From Corynebacterium freneyi (GTDB taxonomy: Bacteria; Actinomycetota; Actinomycetes; Mycobacteriales; Mycobacteriaceae), in assembly GCF_030408835.1 (NCBI RefSeq), contig NZ_CP047357.1, positions 2,170,001 to 2,234,000 of the forward strand: a stretch of 64,000 nt of DNA, given 5' to 3'. Below the pieces are notes generated by a model. That model was not told where the DNA came from and made no database searches. It saw only the letters and a list, made by a program, of their open reading frames with translations. The position numbers were made by a program, and so were the translations under genes. Position 1 is the first letter of the stretch, and every line of letters starts with the position of its first letter. Below, piece by piece: positions 28,347 through 37,837 of this stretch.

Positions 28347-28755
28347 TTGCCGACCTCGGTCGTGCAGAACATCATGCGCGCAGCCAAGAACTCGGCGTCG
28401 GAACTCCTGCCGGACTTAATCGACGTTCTTTCGGTCGAGCAATGCGCCCGCCTGACGTACGAGATCCTCGATATTCTTGAAGAACAGGGCGTCGACGTCG
28501 AAAGGCTGCTGACCGAATACGACGAGAAGGCCGGCGACGGCGGCATGCAATCCGACGACCTCGCCGCCCGGCGCGATTCGAACACCCCGCCCCGTTCCAT
28601 CCGGAACGTGGTGGATGATGACGACCCGACGGCCGGCATCGACCCGCAGCGGTACGCGGCGCATCTGAAGACCGACAACATCGACATCGACACTGGGACT
28701 GGCAGGCCGGGAACGCGTTCCGAGCCTGTGACCAGTGAATGTCCTAGATTTAATG
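28347..28755 (+). pseudogene. Hypothetical phage gene, 3' end interrupted by ISL3
   Basis: An open frame of about 136 residues up to the IS boundary. It has a helical, acidic N-terminal part (LPDLIDVLSVEQCARLTYEILDI is the core, split here for length) and an acidic DDDD segment. The frame runs into the left IS end, so the natural C-terminus is lost or altered. There is no clear ribosome site; the start could be TTG at 28347 or ATG at 28374. Whether it is a real gene is uncertain, although its composition is more protein-like than the opposite strand. Confidence 0.4.
28748..28755. repeat. Target-site duplication, left (ATTTAATG)
   Basis: ATTTAATG here is identical to 30209-30216 on the other side of the ISL3 element. 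Confidence 0.9.
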
Positions 28756-30208
28756 GGCCCTTCCGGTTTTAGAGTGCGTTGATCTTGGCCTGGAACCCTC
28801 CGGAGTGGATCAGTGACCGCAAGATGTAGTGGTTGAGGTTCCTGAACCCGAGTGCGATGCCACGCAGGTGCTCCAACCGTCCGTTGATGGCCTCGACGGG
28901 GCCATTGGAAGCGCCGGTGTCGAAGTACGCGAGGATCTCGGCCCGTCGTTTCCACATCGTCCGGCCCAACTGCCCCAGCTCCTGGACCCCGGCGGGAAGA
29001 TCTTTCCGGATCCGGCACATGATTTTGTACATCCACCTCTTCCCGACCCGACGGTCAGGATGCTCATAGGCTGCGATGATGTCCTGATACGTCCAGTGCG
29101 TGACATCCACAGCCGTGTGCCGCTCATCAGCGAACACCGCGTCCAGCTTCGCTTTCTGCCTGTCGGTCAGCAGTCCCATCCGGGTTAGCAGGATCCGACG
29201 CACCCCGTACAAGGGATCCCCTGACCGGCCGCGATGCCCACAGGTGTCCTGTTGGATCCGCTGCCGGGTCATAGTCAGCTTGTCGGCGGCCAGGTGCACG
29301 ACGTGGAACGGGTCCATCACCTTCCTCGCCTTCGGCAGCTGCTCGGTGGTGGCGGTGTGGTAGCCGGCGAATCCGTCCATCGCCACGACTTTCACCCGGT
29401 CGCGGAAGGACTTCTCCCGGGCGGCGAGCCAGCGGCGCAGCACCTCAGCGGATCTGCCCGGCACCATGTCCAACAGCCGGGCGGGCCCGGTGCCGTCCAC
29501 GTTCGGCGTCAGGTCGACGATGACGGTGACGAAACCGGGAGTACCGTCGCCGCGGCGGTGTTTCCATTTGTGCTCGTCCACCCCCAGGACGCGGACTCCG
29601 GCCAGGTGGGTGGGATCAGCGTAGATCAGCTCCCAGGCCTGTTCGAGGGCTACCTGGTTGACCAGATCCCAGCCGATGTCCAGGGACTTCGAGATCGCGG
29701 CAACGCTCATGCGGTCAATCGCCAGGCGCTGGAGGATCCAGCGGGTGCAGCGGTCGGTGAGCTTGGCTTTCCGCTTCGCGCACACGAGTTGCTGTTGAAA
29801 GATCTTTGTCGCACAGGCGGTGTTGGTGCAGGTGAAACGGGGTAGCCGGATCCGTAACCGGGTGGGATGCCCGACGACGGGCAGGTCCACGAGTTCACGG
29901 ATCCGGTGATCACGCAGCCGGCCTTTCATCCCGCAGGCCGGGCAGGAGGCATCCTGTTCCACCGGGCGGCAGGTGATCCACGTGTGGCGCTCATCGATCG
30001 CGGCGCCCGTGATGGTCAGGCCGAGTTCAACGGTCCGGATGATGGTGTCAGCAATAAGAGACGTAGAATCGGGCATAGGTCCTCGGGGCGAAAGATGGTT
30101 GTGTAGGAGCTTTCATCTTCGCACCAGGGACCCCTATATCTTGTGGTGGGTCCCGATCCTCATACTTGGTACCTCATCCCGGCTACGCACCCCAGATCCG
30201 GAAGAGCC
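28756..30208 (-). mobile_element. ISL3-family insertion sequence, 1453 bp
   Basis: Bounded by 24-bp imperfect inverted repeats (GGCCCTTCCGGTTTTAGAGT at the left; GGCTCTTCCGGATCTGGGGT read inward from the right) and 8-bp target duplications ATTTAATG. Length and end sequence are close to corynebacterial IS31831-type elements as I recall them. It looks complete and possibly active. Confidence 0.92.
28769..30076 (-). CDS. ISL3-family transposase
   Basis: A 435-residue DDE transposase. The N-terminal zinc-binding region has CRPVEQDASCPACG followed by a further Cys pair, TCTNTAC. The catalytic domain begins at GVRVLGVDEHKWKHRRG with the first Asp and continues with VAMDGFAGY and MDPFHVVHLA. The C-terminal part contains SNGPVEAINGRLEHLRGIA with the catalytic Glu. 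It is intact, nearly fills the element and matches the family size. Confidence 0.95.
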   Translation of the reverse strand: MPDSTSLIADTIIRTVELGLTITGAAIDERHTWITCRPVEQDASCPACGMKGRLRDHRIRELVDLPVVGHPTRLRIRLPRFTCTNTACATKIFQQQLVCAKRKAKLTDRCTRWILQRLAIDRMSVAAISKSLDIGWDLVNQVALEQAWELIYADPTHLAGVRVLGVDEHKWKHRRGDGTPGFVTVIVDLTPNVDGTGPARLLDMVPGRSAEVLRRWLAAREKSFRDRVKVVAMDGFAGYHTATTEQLPKARKVMDPFHVVHLAADKLTMTRQRIQQDTCGHRGRSGDPLYGVRRILLTRMGLLTDRQKAKLDAVFADERHTAVDVTHWTYQDIIAAYEHPDRRVGKRWMYKIMCRIRKDLPAGVQELGQLGRTMWKRRAEILAYFDTGASNGPVEAINGRLEHLRGIALGFRNLNHYILRSLIHSGGFQAKINAL

Positions 30209-30216
30209 ATTTAATG
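30209..30216. repeat. Target-site duplication, right (ATTTAATG)
   Basis: Identical to 28748-28755, directly next to the right inverted repeat. Confidence 0.9.
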
Positions 30217-30250
30217 TTGTACCGAGTAACTACAATCCAGAGGGGATCAA

Positions 30251-31342
30251 ATGTCTATCGACCAAGCTGTGTTCGCTCTTGCCAATCGGGTTCGAGAGTT
30301 GAAGTCGATCATTGAAACCGAGGAAGCCACATAGACGGCGTTCATCATCCCTTTCATCAATGAGGTTCTCGGGTACGACGTCACCGACCCGCGCGAAGTC
30401 GTCCCCGAGTGCACCGCCGACATCGGCATCAAGAAGGGCGAGAAGGTCGACTTCGCCATCAAATCCGGCGATGACTTCCGGTTCCTCATCGAGTGCAAGA
30501 AGATCGGCGAACCCCTCGACCTCAACCATGCGAACCAGCTGGTGCGTTACTTCAACGTCACCGATACCGAATTCGCAATCCTGACCAACGGCGAGGTCTA
30601 CGAGTTCTACGCCCAGCTTGACGCCGCCAACCGCATGGACGAAAAACCGTTCATGACACTAAATCTCGCGGAGGTCGACACGCGCCTCTTCCCGCACTTG
30701 GAAATGTGCACCAAGAAGAAGTTCGACTATGAGACCATCGCCGCTCAGGCGGAAGAGCTGAAGTACGTCGCCGAGCTGAAGAAGGTCCTCTCCGCGCTGT
30801 TCCGCAGCCCCGACCCCGAGTGGGTACGAATGATCGCCGCGCGCGTCACGACCCGGCGAATGACCGCGGCAAACCTCGAGACGTTTACCAGGCTCGTCGC
30901 CGTCGCCTCGAACCAGTACCTGAAGGACGAAGTCAACCGTCGACTGCGTTCCGCACAGGCCCTCGAAGACGCCGTTGACGAACCGGCCGTTCCCGCCGCA
31001 CCTGCAGCCCCCACCCCCGAGGTCGAGGAGCCCGAGGACGGCATCGTGACCACCGAAGAAGAACTCGAAGCCTTCGGCATCATCCGCGCCATCTGCTGCT
31101 CCGAAGTCCCCGCAACCGACGTGACCATCCGAGACGCCAAGTCCTACTGCGCCATCCTCTACCAGGACAACAACCGCAAACCCATCGCCCGGCTCCAATT
31201 CGACCGGAAGGTCCCCCGAATCATCATCTTCGACCCTGACCGTAACAAGTCCGTTCACGATCTCGACGCGATCGCCGGCATCTACGATCACGCCGAGGCT
31301 CTCCGCGAACGCGTCCGAGCGCTAGCCGCCGAAAACATCTGA
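30251..31342 (+). pseudogene. Type I restriction HsdR-N-like protein with amber stop at codon 28
   Basis: The frame starts at ATG 30251 (GAGGGG upstream) and reads MSIDQAVFALANRVRELKSI, then meets TAG at 30332-30334. It continues in the same frame for 335 more codons. The downstream part carries the nuclease-fold pattern of HsdR N-terminal domains (VPECTADIGIKKGEKVDFAI and IECKKIGEPLDL, with the D, ExK-type residues). Related phage proteins have Lys where the stop lies, so one AAG to TAG change explains it. A shorter protein could start within the frame, for example at GTG 30542, but would lack the nuclease motif. Confidence 0.75.
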
Positions 31343-31402
31343 CGGTAACCCAACACCCACCGCCAAACAGCCTAAGCCAAACCGACGCCTTAGGAGACCG
31401 AT

Positions 31403-31630
31403 TTGCTCGATATCCCCGACCAGTTGGCCGCTAGTATGGGACTGCACGTCGACGAAGTGCCGGTCGCCGACGACTGGCCGCACGGTCTATGGGTGCCGAA
31501 ACGGCGGCAAATCATCCTCCGGTACGGCCTCGATCGCATCACCCGCCGATGCGTCCTCGCGCACGCCCTCGACGTCGCCCCTCACCTCATCCGCGTCTGG
31601 CGCGGAGAACACGAAAGGTTATCCCCATGA
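31403..31630 (+). pseudogene. Degenerate ImmA/IrrE-type fragment
   Basis: 75 residues from TTG 31403, with GGAG upstream. The order resembles small phage ImmA/IrrE metallopeptidases (a GLWVPKRRQIILRYGL segment, then RRCVLAHALDV). The expected zinc motif HExxH is replaced by HALDV, and the second half is missing. Either a remnant or a non-catalytic relative. It overlaps the next gene by 4 nt. Confidence 0.4.
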
Positions 31631-31968
31631 CCCATCCGAACCCCGAAGGCCCCGAGCATTCCACCCCGCGCCCCGAAGCCGTTCATTGGGCCGCACCACC
31701 ACAGCCACAGGCACCACCCATGCCCATCCCCAGCCCGAACGGCAAGCCCTACTTCCGCTCCGGCGGCTGGCTCGAAGTCCTCTCCATCACCGCAATGGTG
31801 ATCGGTGCGTTGATGATTGCCTTCGGCCTGATCGATCTTCTCAACGGTACTCCCGGCTCTGGCATGGCAACGGCTCTTGGTCTCGTTGTCGTCGTTCTCG
31901 GCGGCATCCTCGCCGCAGTCCTCCGCCTCGGCTCAATGCTGGAAACCACCATCACCCAGCGACGCTGA
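31627..31968 (+). CDS. Small two-pass membrane protein of the prophage
   Basis: A 113-residue protein with a Pro-rich N-terminus (about 1-45) and two membrane segments (VLSITAMVIGALMIAFGLI and MATALGLVVVVLGGILAAVL). ATG 31627 overlaps the previous stop. It could be a superinfection-exclusion or holin-like protein by size and plan, but no family is recognised. Confidence 0.5.
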   Translation: MTHPNPEGPEHSTPRPEAVHWAAPPQPQAPPMPIPSPNGKPYFRSGGWLEVLSITAMVIGALMIAFGLIDLLNGTPGSGMATALGLVVVVLGGILAAVLRLGSMLETTITQRR

Positions 31969-32088
31969 CTGAAAGGACGGCAGCATAACCGCGAACCATC
32001 TGTTCCCCGCACGCAAGAGTGCCGCCACCGCCATCGTCTGACAGAAAGAAGAACACCGGCCCCGCCACCAACCAGGGCGCGGGGTCCG

Positions 32089-32173
32089 CGGAAGGCCGAG
32101 GAATCGAACCTCGACGCGGTAACGTCCCATCCCGGTTTTCGGGACCGGTTGCCCACCATGGGCGGGACCTTCC
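32089..32173 (-). tRNA. tRNA-Ser(CGA)-like gene in the prophage remnant
   Basis: An 85-nt fold. Acceptor GGAAGGT pairs with GCCTTCC, discriminator G. The anticodon stem CCGGT/ACCGG encloses CCCGAAA with anticodon CGA, there is a long class II variable region, and the T arm is CGAGG-TTCGATT-CCTCG. Positions 8-9 are CC rather than the usual T8, and the D arm is small, so it may be phage-borne or degenerate. Confidence 0.6.
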
Positions 32174-32229
32174 ATGACAATGCCCGGCGCGCCCCGTGGT
32201 GGGGCGGGCCGGGCTGGGAGTGGGTTTAG

Positions 32230-32499
32230 CTAGTACGGATTCGCGCCGACGAGGTCTGCCACGTCCTCATAGGCGTCGAAGGGCTCAAGCAACTCGATGT
32301 TTGCGCGAACGGTGCTGACGATGTCGGCGTCATCCAGGATTTCGGGGACCGACAGCATGTACCAGTCGAGAACGTGGGCATATTGCTCGCACCTCAGGAA
32401 GCCATTCACGACCCGTGCGGCGCCGTCATCTGGCTTGGGCCCGTTGGCCAACACGTAGGAGATGAGCGATTGTGCATCGTCGAATTTCTGTGCCGCCAT
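32230..32499 (-). CDS. Candidate immunity protein behind the EndoU domain
   Basis: An 89-residue acidic, helical protein with no recognised domain, immediately downstream of the EndoU nuclease frame. ATG 32499 has AAAGGAG 9 nt upstream; nearer ATGs at 32505 and 32508 also exist, the latter overlapping the EndoU stop. In polymorphic toxin loci the small acidic gene directly after the toxin is normally the immunity gene, which is the only basis for this call. Confidence 0.5.
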   Translation of the reverse strand: MAAQKFDDAQSLISYVLANGPKPDDGAARVVNGFLRCEQYAHVLDWYMLSVPEILDDADIVSTVRANIELLEPFDAYEDVADLVGANPY

Positions 32500-32504
32500 A
32501 GTCA

Positions 32505-33320
32505 TCATCTCCTTTCTGGAAAGGCGTAGCATTCAAGGGCCACATCGTCTATCACCGTGTATTTGACCCATATCTTAGTGCCATCGATTGTACCGGTTGC
32601 GGTCACTTTATAGTCGTAATCCGGTTGCCGGTAGCCTCCGTCGCCTCCGCTGGAGGCTCGTGGCCTTTGAATCTCGACCTCGTCGGGGTCGTCGAGAACG
32701 TCTCGAACGGAATTTACGATCTTCTGATCAGACCACGACGCCTCAAACTTCGTGCCCGGCCTAACGCTGTCGTGGCGGTGTCCGAATCGGTTGTCCCGCC
32801 GGTAGTCGCCCGGCGCGCGGCGTGTCGTTGACGGGTTCTTCCGGCCCCATGGCGGTGCAGTGCTCCAGCTGTAGAGCACATGGACCGGCGATTCAGGTAG
32901 GTGTCCCACACTCGACGTTGCCCAGACTCGGTAGTCCCCCTGCTGGCAGCGAGCTTCCAGGCTGCCTCCAGCTCACGGTTGATGGCCGGCAACGGAGCCC
33001 CCCCCCCGACCAACCTCGACGGCAACGCACCGGCAGTTGTCGTGATACCGGGTGGCCGCCGTCATTCCCGCGGTATCCGCGGAATATGCCGCACCGCGAG
33101 AGGCGAGCATCAGGCACCACTTGCAGGCGCCCGGTTCGGGAACGCGAGCGAACTTCATCCCTTCGGCGATGTTCTGGCTGATTGTCGTTCGCGCCGGCTG
33201 CAGCACCAAACGGTTCAAGGCACCCGAGAGATTCTCGAAGGTCGTCGCGTTGAACCCCGCAACCACGGGGTGCGGGGCGGTGCACTGGCCGAGGCTTGCA
33301 CCCTCGACTGCTGCTTCCAC
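32505..33320 (-). pseudogene. MuF minor head protein with C-terminal EndoU nuclease, frameshifted
   Basis: Three minus-strand frames make one gene. 33320 to about 33000 carries the MuF-type motif FARVPEPGACKWCLMLASRG with YHDNCRC. A second frame continues as APLPAINRELEAAWKLAASR to about 32900. A third ends in an EndoU-like domain: NRFGHRHDS, FEASWSDQKIVNSVRDVL, then GTIDGTKIWVKY. The first shift coincides with a run of nine C residues at 32999-33007. The MuF N-terminus is also short. EndoU domains are RNA-cleaving toxins. A real pseudogene is most likely; sequencing error in the homopolymer could account for the first shift only. Confidence 0.65.
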
Positions 33321-33324
33321 GTGG

Positions 33325-33579
33325 CTATTCCCAGTTTTCGGGATTCAACAGTCTCGCGTACGCCTCGAAAAGGTCGCGGTCACCATCTGCGTACTCTTCG
33401 ATGCCAGCGAGGAGAGCGTCGCGCTGCTTCTCCGAGATCCGGACTTTGGCTTCCGCGATGTCTTCCGCGAGACACGACGCGGCATCGGCCGTTTCCCCAG
33501 ATGTGAAGCGGCCACGGGCCGGTGAATCCGCAAGCTGCGGAAGCGCGAGCAATTCGGCCAGTGCCTGCTCGGTATTCAT
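33325..33579 (-). CDS. Small phage hypothetical protein
   Basis: An 84-residue, acidic, helical protein (EDIAEAKVRISEKQRDALLA; DLFEAYARLLNPENWE), ending 5 nt before the MuF frame, so probably cotranscribed with it. No domain is recognised. Confidence 0.5.
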   Translation of the reverse strand: MNTEQALAELLALPQLADSPARGRFTSGETADAASCLAEDIAEAKVRISEKQRDALLAGIEEYADGDRDLFEAYARLLNPENWE

Positions 33580-33757
33580 CAGTAATGGGCCCCCTCGCCT
33601 TCGCCATCTGCCTTTCGCCGTCGGTCTCCCAGCCTATTGCTCAGCCCATGGGGCGATTTCCCACCGCCGCCGCATGCCCGAACCACCTCACCCTTGCCCG
33701 TTCCGCTTAGGGAACACTTGGTCGAAAGAGCGGGGTGCAGGCCGCTAACCTGCATGC

Positions 33758-35044
33758 ATGGCGCTCTACGAAAAGCTGGTGTCCCCGGCCGACACTTCCG
33801 ACATGCCGGACGACGTCGCCCGCGACATCCCGGCCAACGGCATGAAGTTCATTGCGGCCAATGGTCTGCAGAACGCCGGCGATCAGGTGATCAACCCGAA
33901 GACGGTGCTGCCGTGGCTGCTCACGTCGCAGGGCGCCCCCGGCCTGGCGATCGCGCTGCTGGTGCCCATCCGCGAATCCCTGTCGATGCTGCCGCAGGCG
34001 GCGCTGACACCTTGGGTGAAGCGCCGCGCCCACCGCAAGTCGGTGTGGGTGGCGGGGTCGGTGACCCAGGGCGCGATGGCGTTGGTCATGGCGTTGTCCG
34101 CGGCGGTGCTCGACGGGACGGCTGCGGCGGTGGCCATCCTTTCGGCGCTGGCGGTTTTCGCGCTGGGCCGTTCGCTCTGCTCGATCGGGTCGAAAGACGT
34201 CCAGGGGCGGACGATCCCCAAGGGTCAGCGCGGCCAGATCACGGGCTTGGCGACGATGCTGTCGGGCTTCGTCGCCATCACGCTGGGTCTGGGCATCCGC
34301 TGGTTCGGCAGCGACGATCTGCCGACGGCCGTGTTGACGTGGATGATCGCGATTTCGTCGTTGACGTGGTTCATCGGCGCGATCATCTTCCACCGCGTCA
34401 CCGAACCCGCGGGCGAAACCTCGGAGGAACCCGCCGGATCGTGGGTGCGGGAATCCTGGGAGTTGCTTTCCGACGACGCGCCGTTCCGAAACTTCGTCAT
34501 CGTCCGTTCGCTGCTGCTGGTCTCCGCCCTGTCGCCGACGTTTTTCGTGGCCCTGTCGGCCGAACGGGGCGACGGGGAACTCTCCGGGCTGGGGCCGTTT
34601 CTCATCGCCTCCGGCGCCGCCGCAATCCTCGGCGGCCGCATCAGCGGAAAACTCAGCGACCGGTCGTCGAAAAGCACCATGACCTGGGGTGCCGGCCTGG
34701 CCTCCCTGATCCTGCTGGCCGTGATGGCGCAGGTCGCCTTCGCCGAGGGCTGGTCCGGCTGGGCGCTGCCCGTCGCCTACTTCCTGATCACCCTGACCCA
34801 CACCGGCGTGCGCGTCGCCCGCAAAACCTACGTCGTGGACATGGCCGAAGGCGACCAACGCACCACCTACGTCGCCGTCGCCAACTCCGCGATGGGCGTC
34901 ATCCTCCTGCTCACCGGCGCCATCTCCGGCGGCCTGGCGATGCTCGGCTCCATGTGGGCCCTCGGATTCTTCGCCGTGCTCGGACTCGTGGGCGTGGCCA
35001 TGGCCCGCGCCCTGCCGGAAGTGTCGGCGCAAACGCCCGAATAG
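33758..35044 (+). CDS. MFS transporter
   Basis: A 428-residue membrane protein with about twelve hydrophobic segments and major facilitator features: a basic loop [14 protein letters not shown] between segments 2 and 3, and [15 protein letters not shown] in the second half. The substrate is unknown. TAACCT lies 6 nt before ATG 33758, indicating a leaderless mRNA. It is the first backbone gene after the prophage remnant and lies upstream of glmU. Confidence 0.85.
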   Translation: MALYEKLVSPADTSDMPDDVARDIPANGMKFIAANGLQNAGDQVINPKTVLPWLLTSQGAPGLAIALLVPIRESLSMLPQAALTPWVKRRAHRKSVWVAGSVTQGAMALVMALSAAVLDGTAAAVAILSALAVFALGRSLCSIGSKDVQGRTIPKGQRGQITGLATMLSGFVAITLGLGIRWFGSDDLPTAVLTWMIAISSLTWFIGAIIFHRVTEPAGETSEEPAGSWVRESWELLSDDAPFRNFVIVRSLLLVSALSPTFFVALSAERGDGELSGLGPFLIASGAAAILGGRISGKLSDRSSKSTMTWGAGLASLILLAVMAQVAFAEGWSGWALPVAYFLITLTHTGVRVARKTYVVDMAEGDQRTTYVAVANSAMGVILLLTGAISGGLAMLGSMWALGFFAVLGLVGVAMARALPEVSAQTPE

Positions 35045-35144
35045 GCATGACCCGTGGCCGCGGCCCTCGGCGGGTAGGGTTTTCGGGGGAATCCCGGGAA
35101 GAAACCAACGACGAACCGCACGACGAACGCACGAGGAGACGCAC

Positions 35145-36674
35145 ATGAGCAACGGCACCGGCACGCCCACCGCCGTCGTCATCCTGGCCGCCGGCCAGGG
35201 CACCCGCATGAAGTCGGACACCCCCAAGATGCTCCACGGCATCGGCGGGCGCACGATGCTGGAGCACGCCCTGCACGCGGCCCACGGCGTCGACCCGCAG
35301 CAGATCGTCGCCGTCGTCGGCCACCAGCGGGACAAGGTCATCGAAGCCATCTCCGAATGGGTCGCCGGCCGGTCCGAGGGATCGCTGTCCAACGGCGTCG
35401 GCATCGCCCACCAGGAAGAGCAAAACGGCACCGGCCACGCCGTCCAGTGCGCCCTGGACGACGTCACGCTCGCCGACTTCGAGGGCACCGTGCTGGTGAC
35501 CACCTCCGACGTGCCCCTCCTCGACGCCTCGACGCTGACCGCACTGCTCGACGAGCACAACCGCAAGCCACGCGCTGCCGTGACCGTGCTGACGTCGACC
35601 GCCGACAACCCCCACGGCTACGGCCGCATCGTCCGCAACTCCGACGGCGAAGTCCTGCGCATCGTCGAAGAAAAGGACGCCACCGCCGACGAACGCCGCA
35701 TCACCGAGGTCAACTCCGGCGTCTACGCCTTCGACGCCGCCACCCTGCGCCACGCCCTGACCCAGCTCGACACCGACAACGCACAGGGCGAGCTGTACCT
35801 CACCGACGTCATCGGCATCGCCCGCGAAGCCGACCGCTCCGTGCGCGGCCACCGCATCGACGACGCCATGGTCGTCGCCGGCGTCAACGACCGGGTGCAG
35901 CTGGCGACCCTCGGCGCCGAACTCAACCGCCGCATCACCGAAAAGGCCATGCGCGGCGGCGCCACCATCGTCGACCCCGCCACCACCTGGATCGACGTCG
36001 ACGTGCGCATCGGCCGCGACGTCACCATCCTTCCGGGCACCCAGCTGCTCGGCGGCACGGTCATCGGCGACGGCGCCACCATCGGCCCCGACACCACCCT
36101 GCGCGACGTCACCGTCGGCGAGGGCGCCACCGTCTACCGCACCCACGGCACCGACTCCGTCATCGGCGCCGACGCCGAAGTCGGCCCGTTCACGTACCTC
36201 CGCCCGGGCACCGTCCTCGGCGAGGAAGGCAAGCTCGGCGGCTTCGTCGAAACCAAGAAGGCCGTCATCGGCCGCGGCTCCAAGGTCCCCCACCTGACCT
36301 ACGTCGGCGATGCGGAGATCGGCGAGCACTCCAACATCGGCGCATCCAGCGTCTTCGTCAACTACGACGGCGTCAACAAGCACCGCACCGTCATCGGCTC
36401 CCATGTCCGCACCGGTTCGGACACCATGTTCATCGCGCCGGTCAAGGTGGGTGACGGCGCCTATTCCGGTGCAGGTACTGTTATCAAGGACGACGTTCCC
36501 CCCGGGGCGTTGGCGGTCAGCGGTGGCCCCCAGCGAAACATCGAGGGGTGGGTCCAGCGGAAGCGGCCGGGCACCCCGGCGGCGGAAGCGGCCGAAGCGG
36601 CGCAGGTCGCGGCGGCCGACGCCCCCGCCGAATCCGACGGTGCCGCGGGCGATGACCCCGACGCCTCCGCGTAA
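35145..36674 (+). CDS. glmU: Bifunctional GlcNAc-1-P uridyltransferase / GlcN-1-P acetyltransferase
   Basis: Makes UDP-GlcNAc for peptidoglycan, arabinogalactan linker and mycothiol. The N-terminal pyrophosphorylase (about 1-250) has [18 protein letters not shown]. The C-terminal left-handed beta-helix (about 265-460) shows hexapeptide repeats and the acetyltransferase region with [15 protein letters not shown]. At 509 residues it has an extra Ala/Asp-rich tail of about 25 residues. A RBS with GAGGAG precedes ATG 35145. It is followed at 34 bp by prs, the conserved order. Confidence 0.97.
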   Translation: MSNGTGTPTAVVILAAGQGTRMKSDTPKMLHGIGGRTMLEHALHAAHGVDPQQIVAVVGHQRDKVIEAISEWVAGRSEGSLSNGVGIAHQEEQNGTGHAVQCALDDVTLADFEGTVLVTTSDVPLLDASTLTALLDEHNRKPRAAVTVLTSTADNPHGYGRIVRNSDGEVLRIVEEKDATADERRITEVNSGVYAFDAATLRHALTQLDTDNAQGELYLTDVIGIAREADRSVRGHRIDDAMVVAGVNDRVQLATLGAELNRRITEKAMRGGATIVDPATTWIDVDVRIGRDVTILPGTQLLGGTVIGDGATIGPDTTLRDVTVGEGATVYRTHGTDSVIGADAEVGPFTYLRPGTVLGEEGKLGGFVETKKAVIGRGSKVPHLTYVGDAEIGEHSNIGASSVFVNYDGVNKHRTVIGSHVRTGSDTMFIAPVKVGDGAYSGAGTVIKDDVPPGALAVSGGPQRNIEGWVQRKRPGTPAAEAAEAAQVAAADAPAESDGAAGDDPDASA

Positions 36675-36708
36675 GCCGAAGACCGATAAGGAAGGCCAGG
36701 CCGAGTAG

Positions 36709-37686
36709 ATGACCGGCGAGTGGATCGACAACCAGAAGAACCTCATGCTTTTCTCCGGGCGCGCGCACCCGGAGCTGGGTGAAGCGGTGGCGAAGGAGTT
36801 GGGCGTCGAGCTGACCCCGATGACCGCCCGCGACTTCGCCAACGGCGAGATCTTCGTCCGTTTCGAGGAGTCCGTCCGCGGCTGCGACGCTTTCGTTCTG
36901 CAGGCGCACCCGGCGCCGCTGAACAAGTGGCTGGTGGAGCAGCTGATCATGATCGACGCCCTGAAGCGCGGTTCCGCCAAGCGCATCACGGCGATCCTGC
37001 CGTTCTTCCCGTACGCGCGCCAGGACAAGAAGCACCGTGGCCGCGAGCCGATTTCCGCCCGCCTGGTCGCGGATCTGCTCAAGGCCGCCGGCGCCGACCG
37101 CATCGTGTCGGTGGACCTGCACACCGACCAGATCCAGGGCTTCTTCGACGGCCCGGTCGACCACATGCACGCCATGCCGATCCTGGCCGACTACATCAAG
37201 GCGAACTACTCGCTGGAGAACCTGTGCGTGGTCTCCCCCGACGCCGGTCGCGTGAAGGTGTCGGAGAAGTGGGCGAACACGCTGGGCGATGCGCCGCTGG
37301 CGTTCATCCACAAGACCCGCAGCGTGGACGTGGCCAATCAGATCGTGGCCAACCGCGTCGTCGGCGACGTCGACGGTCGCGTGTGCCTGCTGATCGACGA
37401 CATGATCGACACCGGCGGCACGATCGCCGGTGCGGTGAAGGTGCTGCGCGAGGCCGGTGCCGCCGACGTCATCATCGCCACCACCCACGGCGTGTTCTCC
37501 GACCCGGCCCGCGAGCGTCTGTCCAAGTGCGGCGCCCGCGAGGTCATCACCACGGACACGCTGCCGCAGAACGCCGACGGCTGGGACAACCTCACCGTCC
37601 TGCCGATCGCCCCGCTGCTGGCGCAGACCATTCACGAGATCTTCGAAAACGGCTCCGTCACCACCCTTTTCGAGGGCCAGGCGTAG
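36709..37686 (+). CDS. prs: Ribose-phosphate pyrophosphokinase
   Basis: Transfers pyrophosphate from ATP to ribose 5-phosphate, giving PRPP for nucleotide, His and Trp synthesis. The 325 residues are full length. Visible motifs are the ATP loop FFPYARQDKKHRGREP, the metal site VDLHTDQIQGFF, and the PRPP-binding loop LLIDDMIDTGGTI. It is cotranscribed with glmU and ends at a clear terminator. Confidence 0.98.
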   Translation: MTGEWIDNQKNLMLFSGRAHPELGEAVAKELGVELTPMTARDFANGEIFVRFEESVRGCDAFVLQAHPAPLNKWLVEQLIMIDALKRGSAKRITAILPFFPYARQDKKHRGREPISARLVADLLKAAGADRIVSVDLHTDQIQGFFDGPVDHMHAMPILADYIKANYSLENLCVVSPDAGRVKVSEKWANTLGDAPLAFIHKTRSVDVANQIVANRVVGDVDGRVCLLIDDMIDTGGTIAGAVKVLREAGAADVIIATTHGVFSDPARERLSKCGAREVITTDTLPQNADGWDNLTVLPIAPLLAQTIHEIFENGSVTTLFEGQA

Positions 37687-37726
37687 CTTCGCCGCGGCTC
37701 TTCACGCCGCCCTTTGCTTGACGACG

Positions 37727-37759
37727 ACCCGGCCACTCCCCGCTAGCGGCCGGGTTTTC
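37727..37759 (+). terminator. Intrinsic terminator of glmU-prs
   Basis: ACCCGGCC at 37727-37734 pairs with GGCCGGGT at 37748-37755, followed by a T tract. GCTTGACGACG (37716-37726) directly abuts the stem. Confidence 0.85.
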
Positions 37760-37837
37760 GCATCCGTCGGCTCGTCGTCACGCACGAACCGACCCCGCGG
37801 GAACAGGGGCGATTTCCGCCCGCAGCCCCCGATCGGG

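Larger units (their letters stand above)
27492..33640. mobile_element. Decayed prophage remnant
   Basis: A segment between tRNA-Gln and the backbone MFS gene with phage-type content: a membrane/coiled-coil protein, an HsdR-N-type protein, an ImmA-like fragment, a MuF minor head protein with EndoU domain, a tRNA-like gene and an ISL3 insertion. Several genes are broken. No integrase, terminase or portal remains and I found no right-hand copy of the tRNA-Gln 3' end, so the boundaries are approximate. At 27547-27575 an 11-bp unit GTGAGCCAAAA is repeated nearly three times. The stretch 27492-27700 holds no gene I can support. Confidence 0.7.

Noticed and set aside
28325..28693. Minus-strand frame of 122 codons opposite the phage hypothetical gene
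   Set aside because: Ser/Arg-rich composition typical of an antisense shadow; the plus-strand frame is more protein-like.
33580..33757. Search for a right-hand attachment site repeating the tRNA-Gln 3' end
   Set aside because: No copy of the GTTCGAGTCCTGGCG segment was found near the right edge of the prophage remnant.
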